From NCBI GenBank assembly GCA_963711505.1, contig CAVQEJ010000003.1:1674001-1738000 (forward strand): 64,000 bases of DNA. Reading direction: 5' to 3'. The notes beneath the pieces were generated by a model, which had not been told where the DNA came from, made no database searches, and saw only the letters and a program-made list of their open reading frames with translations. The position numbers and the translations under genes were made by a program. This DNA is from JAGWRA01 sp963711505 (lineage in GTDB: Bacteria; Acidobacteriota; Vicinamibacteria; Vicinamibacterales; CAVVIG01). Of this stretch, positions 16,326 through 25,903 are shown piece after piece; within the stretch, counting starts at the first letter, position 1; every line of letters starts with the position of its first letter.

Positions 16326-19300
16326 CTACCTTCCGCCCGACGTCAGCGTCGTCGACGCGCCCGGCGCCGGCGCGAGCGCCGCGATCCCCGCCTTCCGCAT
16401 GTCGTTGTTCAGCGCCGCCAGATCCTTCTCCTGCAGCATCTTCCACGCCGCGAGCTGCGCGTCGAGCCGCCGGCGCAGCCGCCCGAACACCTCGACCGAC
16501 TGCTTCGTCGGCGCCGCATCGGCGCTGTCGATGACCGTCTGCAGGTAGGCGAGCTGGCTGTTCAGCTCCACCGGGTAGTTCAGCTGCTCTTCGTCGGCCT
16601 CCGACTTCGGCTGATACAGCTTCTCTTCCACCGCCAGAATCTTCCCGTCGAGCGCCTTCGCCGCCGCGACGATTGGCTCGCCCTTCTCGACGCCGGCCAG
16701 CCGGCTCTCGAGCGCTTCGAGCTGCGCGTGCAGCGACAGGATGCCGTTCACCGCCACGTGATCCTGCGCGAGCGCCTCCCAGGTCTGCCGCATCAGGTCG
16801 AACTGCTGCTGCAGATCGGCCGCCGGTGGCGTGGACGCGGGGATCCATCACGACCTTCAGCTGTGCCGTCTCGGCATGCCCGTCGACCGTCAGCTTCACG
16901 TCGTACGTTCCGGGCACCACCATCGGCCCGATCGGCCCGCCCATGTCGTAGACCGGCGCCACCTTCGCCCGGATGTACGGCGGCAGCGCATACCGCAGGT
17001 TCCAGACGACGCGATGGAACCCGGCGTCGGTCGACAGCTGCGTCCGGCTTGTGCGCGCGTCCGTACTTCAGGTGCGGCGGCGGAGGCTCCTTCTCGCTCG
17101 AGAAATGGCGGATCAGGTGGCCGCTGCGGGTCGTAGACGTCGAGCGCGATGGCGCCCTTCACGTCGTCCTTCAGGTAGTAGTCGAGTAGCGCGCCGTCCG
17201 GCGGGTTGCTGGCGACTCCGACGTGCCCGTCCTGACCGTTGCCGGGACGGAACCGGATCGCGGGTGCCGGCGTGAACAGGTGTGCCGCCTGGCCGGCCAC
17301 CGCCGCGGTCGCCTGCCGCAGCGGCGTGATGTCGTCGAGAATCCAGAACGACCGGCCGTGCGTCGCGACGACCAGGTCGCCGTTCTTCACCGCGAAGTCC
17401 CGCACGCTCGTCGTCGGCAGGTTCAGCTGCAGCGACTGCCAGTGGTCGCCGTCGTCGAACGAGACGTACACGCCCGTCTCCGTGCCGGCGAACAGCAGCC
17501 CCTTGCGCACGGTATCCGACCGGACGGCGTGGACGTAGGCTGGCGCCGCGAGGCCGTCGGTGATCGTCGTCCACGTCTTGCCGAAGTCGTGCGTCCGGAA
17601 GATGTACGGCTTGAAGTCGCCGAGCTTGTGCGCATCGACCGAGACGTAGGCCGTGCCCGCGTCGAACGGCGAGGCCTCGATGAGCGCCACCTTCGCCCAC
17701 GCCGGCATCCCCGGCGGCGTGACGTTGTGCCAGCTCTTCCCCTCGTCCTCGGTCAGCTGCACCAGGCCGTCGTCGGTCCCGATCCGAGATCTCGCCCTTG
17801 CGCACCGGCGACGGCGCGATGCTGTAGATCAGATCGTAGAACTCGGCGCTGGCGTTGTCCTTCGTGATCGGCCCGCCCGACGAGGCCTGCTTGCTCTTGT
17901 CGTTGCGGGACAGGTCGGGACTGATGGCCGTCCAGCTCCCGCCGCCGTCGGTCGACCGGAAGAGCACCTGCGAGGCGGTGTACAGCACGTGCGGGTCCTG
18001 CGGCGAGAAGGCGAGCGGCGCCGTCCAGGTGAAGCGGTGCTCCGCCACCGACGCCGGCAGGCCGTCGGGATCCTCCGGCCACGGCGAGATGTCGCGCACC
18101 TGGCCGGTGTGCCGGTCGTAGCGCGTCAGGATGCCGAAGTAGGCGCCCGCGTACACGATGTCGGGGTCGGTCGGATCGGGCAGCACGTAGCCGCTCTCGC
18201 CGCCGCCCACCTGGTACCAGTCGCGCCGGCCGATGGCGCCGAAGTCGCTGCGGCTCGCAATCGCCACGGTGCTGTTGTCCTGCTGCGCGCCGTAGATGTA
18301 GTACGGAAAGCGATTGTCGGTGGCGACGTGATAGAACTGGGCCGTCGGCTGGTTGTAGAGCGAGCTCCACGTCGTGCCGCCGTCGATCGAGATCGTCGCG
18401 CCGCCGTCGTTGCCGACGATCAGCCGGCGGCTGTCGGCCGGATCGATCCAGCAGCCGTGGTTGTCGCCGTGCGGAACGCTCACCCGCTTGAAGGTGGTGC
18501 CGCCGTCGGTCGACCGGTAGAAGCCGGTGCTCTCGGTGTACACCGTGTCGGGATCGTTCGGATCGGCGAACACCCGCGTGAAGTACCAGGCCCGCTGGCG
18601 GAACTGCTGGTCGCTGTTCACCAGCGTCCAGCTCTCGCCGCCATCGTCCGACCGGTAGAGCCCGCCATCCTTCGCTTCGATGATCGCGTAGACGCGGTTG
18701 CCCTCGTCGCCGCCCGCCACCGACACGCCGATCCGGCCCAGCACGCCGTCGGGCAGGCCGTGCCCGGTCAGCTGCGTGCCACGTCTTCCCTTCGTCGGTC
18801 GACTTGTAGAGACCGCTGCCCGGCCCGCCGCTCGTCAGCGACCAGGGGGTCCGCCCCATCTGCCACAGCGCCGCGTAGACGATGGCGGGGTTCTGCGGGT
18901 CGAAGCTGAGATCGATGGCGCCCGTGTGCTCGTCCTTGAAGAGCACCTTCTGCCAGGTCGTGCCGCCGTCGGTCGACCGGTACACGCCGCGGTCGGCGCT
19001 CGTCGCGTAGGGCTGGTCGCTGTAGATCGGTCCGAGCGCCGCGACCAGCACGAGGTCGGGATTCTGCGGGTCGACGAGGATCTTCCCGATATGGCGGGTG
19101 CCGTCGAGGCCGAGGTGGTGCCACGTCTTCCCGCCGTCGAGCGACTTGTAGACGCCATCGCCGAACGAGATGTTCTCGCGTGGCGCCGACTCACCCGTGC
19201 CGACATAGACGACGTTCGGGTTCGATGGGGCCACGGCAATCGCGCCGATCGACGCCACCGGCTCGTGCTGGAAGAGCGGCTTCCAGACACGCCCGCCGTC

Positions 19301-19537
19301 GACCGTCTTCCAGACGCCCCCGGCCACCGATCCGAAGTACCACGTGTTCGGATGCCCGGGCACGCCGGTGACCGCGAGCACGCGGCCGCCCCGGTACGGC
19401 CCGATCTCCCGGTACTTCATGCCGGAGTACACGTTCACCGGCACCGCCGGCGCCGCCAGCGCCACGACCCCGGCCAGCGCCACCATGGTGGCCATTGCCG
19501 CTCCGAACCGTCCGACCCGACGCTGTGCAGAGATCAT
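16326..19537 (-). CDS. Sortilin/VPS10-like BNR-repeat exported protein 1, several frameshifts
   Basis: About 1,070 residues of the acidobacterial 'glycosyl hydrolase, BNR repeat' type: an N-terminal signal (ALAGVVALAAPAVPV), then a long run of Asp-box blades (DGGKTWHHLG, STDGGTTWQKV, SDDGGESWTLV, STDGGTTFKRV) making one or two beta-propellers, a FnIII-like segment (VPGTYDVKLTVDGHA), and a C-terminal helical region (EKLYQPKSEADEEQLNYP) ending LTSGGR. It starts at ATG 19537, preceded by GGAG at 8 nt, rather than ATG 19558. The frame slips near 18770, 17770, 17060 and 16830, each time with homology continuing in the next frame, so indels are likely. The role is unknown; the propeller suggests binding to a polymer or protein outside the inner membrane. 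Paralogue of the gene at 20029. Confidence 0.85.
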
Positions 19538-19560
19538 CGACTGACTCCGTGTTGGCATTA

Positions 19561-20008
19561 TTCAATGGCGGCGGGGCCCCACCCCCGCCGCGAACTGACG
19601 CCTGACGCTCGTCCTCGGATTTCCCTGTCCTCGGCTCGGCGTGGCCGCGGGCGCTGGGCTTCATTCAGGGCGCCGACGCCCACCCCCGGCGCGAACTGAC
19701 GCCATGCTCGCCTCGGATCTCCATGTCCTCGGACTCGCATGGCCGCGGGCGCTGGCCTTCTTCAATGGCGCCGGGGCCCCACCCCCGGCGCGAACTGACG
19801 CTGACACCTCGCCTCGGATTTCCCTGTCCTCGGCTCGGTGTGGCCGCGGGCGCTGGGCTTCATTCAGGGTGCCGACGCCCACCCCCGCCGCGAACTGACG
19901 CCGACGCTCGTCCTCGGATCTCCATGTCCTCGCCCTTCGACGTCGCTCAGGGCGACCCTGAGCCTGCCGAAGGGTCGGCTCGGCATGGCCGCAGGCGCTC
20001 TCCACTCT
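19561..20008. repeat. Tandem hairpin-repeat array A, 4 units of about 100 bp
   Basis: This fills the 490-bp gap between the two sortilin-like genes. The anchor CGAACTGACG recurs at 19591, 19692, 19791 and 19891 (periods 101, 99, 100), each preceded by a GC stem and followed by TCGCCTCGGAT/TCCTCGGATTT, (C)CATGTCCTCGG and TGGCCGCGGGCGCTGG blocks. The stem changes between units but stays paired: GCGGCGGGG/CCCCGCCGC in unit 1, GCGCCGGGG/CCCCGGCGC in unit 3. The last unit also carries a CCCTTCGAC...CCGAAGGG hairpin (19933-19974). No coding sequence is evident. Confidence 0.85.
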
Positions 20009-20028
20009 TCGTTCGTTCGTTCTCCGCG

Positions 20029-23000
20029 TCAGCGGGCGACGAACACCGTGCCGATGCCCTTCGCGTGCAGCTGGTCGTTCAGCGCCTTCAGCTCGTGGGC
20101 CTGCAGCGCCTCCCACCGGCCGATCGCCGCCGCCAGCTGCTGTTCGTAGTCCTTCGTCATCTCCCGGAACTGCGTCGTCGGAGCCGTGTCGCCGAAGTCG
20201 ACCTCGTCCTCGAGGTACGCGATCTTCGAGTTCAGCTCGGTCGGATAGTTCAGGAGCTCTTCGCCGGTCTTCGCCTTCGACTGGTACAGCACGTTCTCGA
20301 TGACGTCGGCCTTCCGGTCGAGATCGGCCGCAGCCGAGACGATCGCCTGCGCCTGCGGATCGCCGGCCAACCGCTTCTGCAGGCCGGCGAGCTGGTCGCG
20401 CAGATCCAGGATCTGGTTCACCGCAACGTGATTCCGCTCCAGGTCGGCCATCAGCTGCGTCGCCAGGTCGAACTGCGCCTTCAGGTCGGCATCCGTCACG
20501 TGCACGCGCGGATCGTTCTTCACCGTGAGCGGCGCCGTGTACGTCCGCCCGTCAACGGTCAGTTTCACCTGGTACGTGCCCGGCAGCGCGAGGATCCCCC
20601 GAGGCGGCCGCTCGTCGTAGGCCGCGCCCGGAATCGGCGCCGGCACCGGATAGCGAAGATTCCAGACCACCCGGTGCATCCCCACCGCCTTCGACAGCGG
20701 CCGGCGCCTCGTCGAGTCGCCGGGGCCGGAGGCGACGCCAGCCGCCACCTGGGCCATCGGCACGCTCGAGGTGTGGAACGCCACGTGGCCGCGTGCGTCG
20801 ACGACCTCGAGCGAGACCTCCCCGGCCGGAGCCTTGCCCAGGTCGTAGTCGAGGACGGCGCCGTCCGGCGGGTTCTGCGCCGATGCCGCCGGCCGAGAAT
20901 CGCGTAGGTCTCGGCCTCGTGAATCCGCAGCGCCGTTGCCGGCGTGAACAGGTGGGCCGCCGCATCCGCGACCTGCGCAGTCGGCCTGCCGCAGCGGCGT
21001 GATGTCGTCGAGAATCCAGAAGGACCGGCCGTGCGTGGCAATGGCGAGGTCGTTGCCGTGAATGGTCAGATCGCGGACGGAGGTCGTCGGCAGGTTCAGC
21101 TGCAGCGACTGCCAGTGGTCGCCGTCGTCGAACGAGACGTAGATGCCCGTCTCGGTGCCGGCGAAGAGCAGGCCCTTCCGCGCGGGATCCTCGCGCACGG
21201 CGTGCACGTAGGCCGGCTCGCTGATGCCGGACGTAATCTGCGTCCACGTCTTGCCGCAGTCGTGCGTCCGGAAGATGTAGGGCTTGAAGTCGTCGAGCTT
21301 GTGCGCGTCGACGGCGACGTAGGCCGTGCCCGCATCGAACGGCGACGCCTCGATGAGCGCCACCTTCGCCCACTCGGGCAACCCCTTCGGCGTGACGTTC
21401 TGCCAGCTCTTGCCGCCGTCGCGCGTGAGGTGCACGAGGCCGTCGTCGGTGCCGACCCAGATCTGCCCGGCCGCTTTCGGCGACGGCGCGATGCTGTAGA
21501 CGAGGATCGTAGTACTCGGCGCTCGCGTTGTCCTTCGTGATCGGCCCGCCCGAGAGCCCCTGCTTGGTCTTGTCGTTGCGCGACAGGTCCGGGCTGATGC
21601 GCTTCCAGCTCATGCCGCCGTCGGTCGTCTCCATCAGGTACTGCGAGCCCATGTAGAGCACGTGCGGATCCTGCGGCGAGAACGCGAGCGGCGCCGTCCA
21701 CGTGTAGCGGTACTTCATCTCGGACGCCGGATGGCCGCCGTTGTCGTTCGACCAGGGTGCGATGTCGACCAGTTGCTTCGTGCGGGCGTCGAACCGGGTG
21801 AGCGCGCCGCCGTAGCCGCCCGCGACCACGAGATCGGGATTCGTCGGGTCGCAGAACACGTATCCGCACTCGCCGTCGTCGCCGCCGACGTCGTACCAGT
21901 CCGCGCCGGTGATGCCGCCCCAGCCGCGGCTGGCGATCGCGAATGGCGCCCATGTCCTGCTGCGCGCCGTAGAGATGGTACGGGAACCGCGTTGTCGGTG
22001 GACACGTGGTAGAACTGGCCAATCGGCAGGTTGTCGAGCTTCAGCCACGACCGGCCGCCGTTGACGGTGATCACCACGCCCTGATCGTTGGATTCGATCA
22101 TCCGGTCCGGCGTGGAGCGGGTTCATCCAGAAGCCGTGGTTGTCACCGCCCGGGATCCGCTGGACGTCGAACGTGCGTCCGCCGTCGGTCGACTTCAGGA
22201 ACGCGTTGTCGGCCACGTACACCGACGTTCGGATCCACCGGGCTCGCGAAGATGCGCGTGAAGTACCAGGCGCGCGTCCGGATCTCCTGGCTGTCGTTCA
22301 CCAGCTTCCACGTCCGCCCGGCGTTGTCCGACCGATACAGCCCCCCGTCCTCGGCCTCGATGAGGGCGTAGACCCGCTCGCCGCCGCTGTGGCCGGCGAC
22401 CGACACGCCGATCTTCCCCAGCACGCCGGTCGGCAGGCCGTGACCCGCCAGGCGGGTCCAGGTCAGCCCTTCGTCGGTGGACCGATACAGTCCGCTGCCC
22501 GGACCGCCGCTCGACAGGCTCCACGGCGTGCGACCCGCCTGCCACATCGCCGCGTACACGATGGAGGGATTGCTCGGATCGAACGCGAGGTCGATGGCGC
22601 CGCGTGTGCTCGTCCTTGTAGAGCACCCGCTGCCACGTGTGGCCGCCGTCGGCCGACCGGAACACCCCGCGCTCGGTGTTCGGCCCGTAGAAGTGCCCCA
22701 TGGCCGCCACCAGCACGACGTCGGGATTGTGCGGATCGACGATGATGCGGCCGATGTGGCGGCTGTCGTGCAGGCCGACGTTGGTCCAGGTGCGCCCGGC
22801 GTCGGTCGACTTGTACACGCCGTCACCGAACGAGATGTCCTCGCGCGGGGCCGACTCGCCCGTGCCGACGTAGACGACGTTGGGGTTGGACGGCGCGACG
22901 GCGATGGCGCCGATCGAGGCGACCGGCTCGCGGTCGAAGAGCGGCTTCCAGGTGGCGCCGCCGTTGGTCGTCTTCCAGACCCCGCCGACCACCGAGCCGA

Positions 23001-23196
23001 GGTACCACGTGTCGGGCTCGGTGGGCACCCCGGTCACGGCGAGCACGCGGCCGCCCCGGAACGGCCCGACCAGGCGCCAGCGCATGCCGCCGTAGGCCGT
23101 CACCGGCACGGCCGGCGCGGCCACCAGCCGGACCATCCCCCAGACGAGCAGCGCGACCATGGCGCCGCCGCGCATTCCGCGTTTCACAGAGATCAT
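20029..23196 (-). CDS. Sortilin/VPS10-like BNR-repeat exported protein 2, several frameshifts
   Basis: Paralogue of the gene at 16326 with the same order: signal peptide (GGAMVALLVWGMVRLVAAPA), AYGGMRWRLVGPFRGGRVLAVTG, Asp-box blades (TTNGGATWKPLF, STDAGRTWTNVG, TTDGGMSWKRIS, TRDGGKSWQNVT), a Fn-like stretch (LPGTYQVKLTVDGRTYTAP) and a helical C-terminus ending KGIGTVFVAR. It starts at ATG 23196, with GGGGAG 7 nt before it. Frame breaks occur near 22610, 22230, 22110, 21980, 21510 and 20890; homology with paralogue 1 continues across each one. About 1,060 residues when repaired. The same reaction or ligand as paralogue 1 is likely but not known. Tandem duplication is the obvious origin. Confidence 0.85.
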
Positions 23197-23217
23197 CGAA
23201 TGGCTCCCCTTCGTCAT

Positions 23218-23535
23218 TACTTCAATGGCGATGGGGCCCCACCCCCATCGCGAACTGACGCCGATGCCTCGCCTCGGCTTCACAGGGCCTCGCCCTTCGA
23301 GTTCCCTCAGGGCGACCCTGAGCCTGCCGAAGGGTCGGCTCGGCATGGCCGCAGGCGCCGGGCATTCTTCAGAGGCGATGGGGCCCCACCCCCATCGCGA
23401 ACTGACGCCGATGCCTCGTCTCGGCTTCACAGGGCCTCGCCCTTCGACTTCGCCGCAGGGCGACCCTGAGCCTGCCGAGAGGGCCGGCTCGGCCTGGCCG
23501 CAGACGCCGGGCATTCTTCAGGGCCACCCATCGGT
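23218..23535. repeat. Tandem hairpin-repeat array B, 2 units of 147 bp
   Basis: Upstream of the second sortilin-like gene and the same family as array A. Anchors CGAACTGACG lie at 23251 and 23398. Each is preceded by GCGATGGGGCCCCACCCCCATCGC-type stems (here GCGATGGGG/CCCCATCGC) and followed by a CCCTTCGA...GACCCTGAGCCTGCCGA hairpin and TGGCCGCAGGCGCCGGGCATTCTTC. The unit is longer than in array A because the second hairpin is present in every copy. The remaining 23536-23669 is the pepT upstream region, with no gene seen. Confidence 0.85.
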
Positions 23536-23656
23536 TGCGTCGGGACGCGGCCCCGGGGCCCGCAAGGCGATCGGCCGAAGTGTCCCACAGAATTGACCAT
23601 CCACCGCACCGGCAGCAAGCTCAACCGCATGGCGGCCGGTCCCCGGCCGTCTGGTG

Positions 23657-23662
23657 TAGAGT
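23657..23662 (+). promoter_or_regulatory. -10-like element for a leaderless pepT transcript
   Basis: TAGAGT lies 7 nt before the pepT ATG, within TGGTGTAGAGT, and there is no Shine-Dalgarno. The same layout (TANNCT or similar, 7-8 nt, start codon) precedes 4724 and 51894, so a leaderless mRNA is inferred. Confidence 0.4.
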
Positions 23663-23669
23663 CAACGGC

Positions 23670-24934
23670 ATGTCCATTCCCGACCTCGAGGCCCTCAAGT
23701 CCGACTGCGTGGCGCGGTTCCTGCGCTACGTCACCATCGATACCCGTTCGAACGAGCAGTCCTCGACCTATCCCAGCACGCCGGGGCAGCTCACACTGCT
23801 CCGCCAGCTCACCGAGGAACTGCGGACCATCGGGTTGTCCGACGCCGCCATGGACGATCACGGCTACGTGATGGCCACCGTGCCGGCCACGCCGGGCCGG
23901 GCCGGCGTGCCGACGATTGGCTTCGTCGCCCACGTCGACACCTCTCCGGAGATGAGCGGTACCGACGTGAAGCCGATTGTGCACCGGAACTACGACGGCC
24001 GCGATTTGGTGCTGCCCGACGACCCGACGGCCGTCCTGCGCGTGCAGGACAGCCCGGCGCTCGGCGAGCGGCGTGGCGACGACATCATCACGGCGTCGGG
24101 GCTCACGCTGCTCGGCGCGGACGACAAGGCGGGCGTGGCGACCATCATGGCGGCCGGCCGCCTGGCTCGTGGCGCATCCCGACGTGGTCCACGGTCCCGT
24201 CCGGCTGGCGTTCACGCCCGACGAGGAAGTGGGACGCGGCACGAAGTACTTCGACGTCTCCCGGTTCAACGCCCGCTGCGCCTACACGCTCGACGGGGGC
24301 GACGTCGGCGACCTGGAGTACGAGAGCTTCTCGGCCGACGTCGTGACGCTGACCTTCCAGGGATTCAACACCCATCCGGGGTACGCGAAGGGGCGGATGG
24401 TGAACGCCATCAAGATGGCGGCCGACTTCATCACGCGGCTGCCGGACGGACGGCTCTCGCCCGAGACCACCGAGGACTACGAGGGCTACGTCCACCCCTA
24501 CGTCGTCCAGGCGGCGGTCGACCGCACGCTCGTGAAGGTGCTGCTGCGCGACTTCACGCGCGACGGCCTGCGGGAGAAGGCGGCCCTCATCGAGCGGCTG
24601 GCGCAGGAGACCGGCGAACGCTTCCCCGGCGGGCGCGTGGAGGTCGCGCTGGAAGAGCAGGTACCGCAACATGCGCGAAGTCCTGGACCAGCACCCGGAG
24701 GTCGTCGAACGGGCCGCCGACGCGATCCGCCGTGCCGGGCTCGCGCCGCGCATGAAGCCGATTCGCGGCGGCACCGACGGCTCGAAGCTGTCGTTCATGG
24801 GGCTGCCGACGCCGAACGTCTTCGCCGGCGAACACAACATCCATTCCCGTCTCGAATGGACGTCGGCCGGGGATCTGGCGAAGGCCGCCGAGGTGGTGGT
24901 GCACCTGTGCAGCCTCTGGGCGGAACAGCCGTAG
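23670..24934 (+). CDS. pepT: Peptidase T (tripeptide aminopeptidase), two frameshifts
   Basis: Cytoplasmic dizinc M20B aminopeptidase removing the N-terminal residue of tripeptides. About 421 residues repaired; the family has about 410. Zinc-site motifs: GFVAHVDTSPEMSG (HxD), LLGADDKAGVA, AFTPDEEVGRGTKYFDV (Glu-Glu) and GFNTHPGYAKGRMVNA (His of the dimerisation domain), followed by PIRGGTDGSKLSFMGLPTPN and GEHNIHSRLEW near the end. Frame slips at about 24165 (CCGCCTGGCTCG) and about 24660 with no loss of conserved residues. It is the only gene on its strand here, flanked by array B and a lactamase-fold gene. Confidence 0.92.
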
Positions 24935-24995
24935 CGGCGGCGGGCGCGCGCGGCTGATCGGCGGCCCGCTTCGGTGTTACACTCCGGGCAGGCCT

Positions 24996-25018
24996 GTCCG
25001 GCCGGCTCGCGGCCGGAC
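24996..25018. promoter_or_regulatory. Leader hairpin before the lactamase-fold gene
   Basis: A perfect 9-bp stem GTCCGGCCG/CGGCCGGAC with loop GCTCG follows TGTTACACT (24975-24983, a likely extended -10). It sits in an untranslated leader of about 100 nt before ATG 25093. It could also terminate pepT transcription. Confidence 0.4.
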
Positions 25019-25092
25019 GTCTCCGGACATCTTCCGATCCCCCGACGACGGGCGGCGCCGCGGCACGCACCTGCGCGCGGGACGAGGTTCGT

Positions 25093-25839
25093 ATGAAGCG
25101 ACTGACGAGCGGATGCGCCGCCGTGGCCCTGGCACTCGGCCTGGCCGGCATCGCGTTCAGTGCGACCGACAGCATTCCGGCCGCCGGCGGCCCCATCGAG
25201 ATTACGCCGCTCTACCACGCCAGCCTGCAGATCGAGTACGGCGGCACGGTCATCCAGGTGGATCCGACCAAGGAGGGGAACGCGTTCGCCCCGAAGCCGG
25301 CCGACCTGATCCTCGTGACCGATATCCACGGCGACCACTTCCAGCCGCCCGCGCTCGATCAGGTGAAGAAACCGGGCGCCCGGGTCGTGGCGCCGTCGGT
25401 CGTGGCCGACAAGCTGACCGGCGCCATCGTCATGCACAACGGCGAGACGAAGACGGTGGACGGCATCGCCATCGAGGCCCTGCCGATGTACAACCTGGAT
25501 CGCGGCCCGGCGCCGGGGCAGCTGTACCACACCAAAGGACGGGGGAACGGCTACATCCTGACGCTGGGCGGCAAGCGGATCTACCTCGCCGGCGACACCG
25601 CCTGCACGCCCGAGATGAAGGCGGTGAAGGACATCGACGTGGCGTTCGTGCCGATGAACCTTCCCTACACGATGACGCCGGCGGAAGCGGCCGCGTGCGT
25701 GAAGATCTTCAAACCGAAGATTGTCTACCCGTACCACTACCGCGGCTCCGACCTGAAGGTGTTCGCCGACGCGCTGCAGGGCACCGGCATCGACGTCCGG
25801 CTGCGCAACTGGTACCGGACCGGTACCGGCGGCTTCTGA
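25093..25839 (+). CDS. Exported metallo-beta-lactamase-fold hydrolase, UlaG-like
   Basis: A 248-residue protein with a Sec signal (VALALGLAGIAFSATDS). The UlaG-type MBL fold is shown by ITPLYHASLQIEYGG, then VTDIHGDHFQPPAL, where the usual HxHxDH becomes DIHGDH (one His is Asp), LAGDTACTPEM (the Asp that bridges metals) and VYPYHYRG near the C-terminus (final His). Closest in look to the L-ascorbate-6-phosphate lactonase/YycJ-like group, but the exported location makes a sugar-phosphate lactone unlikely. It precedes the glycosyltransferase gene by 64 nt; a shared job is not evident. Confidence 0.82.
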   Translation: MKRLTSGCAAVALALGLAGIAFSATDSIPAAGGPIEITPLYHASLQIEYGGTVIQVDPTKEGNAFAPKPADLILVTDIHGDHFQPPALDQVKKPGARVVAPSVVADKLTGAIVMHNGETKTVDGIAIEALPMYNLDRGPAPGQLYHTKGRGNGYILTLGGKRIYLAGDTACTPEMKAVKDIDVAFVPMNLPYTMTPAEAAACVKIFKPKIVYPYHYRGSDLKVFADALQGTGIDVRLRNWYRTGTGGF

Positions 25840-25903
25840 TGACCCGGCGCCGGCCGCTCCCCGCAGGACGGCCGGCGTCATCACCCCGCATTCCCCGGCA
25901 TCG

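Noticed and set aside
19561..23535. CRISPR array
   Set aside because: Repeats recur every 100-147 bp with most of the unit conserved, no unique spacers of 30-40 nt, and no cas genes.
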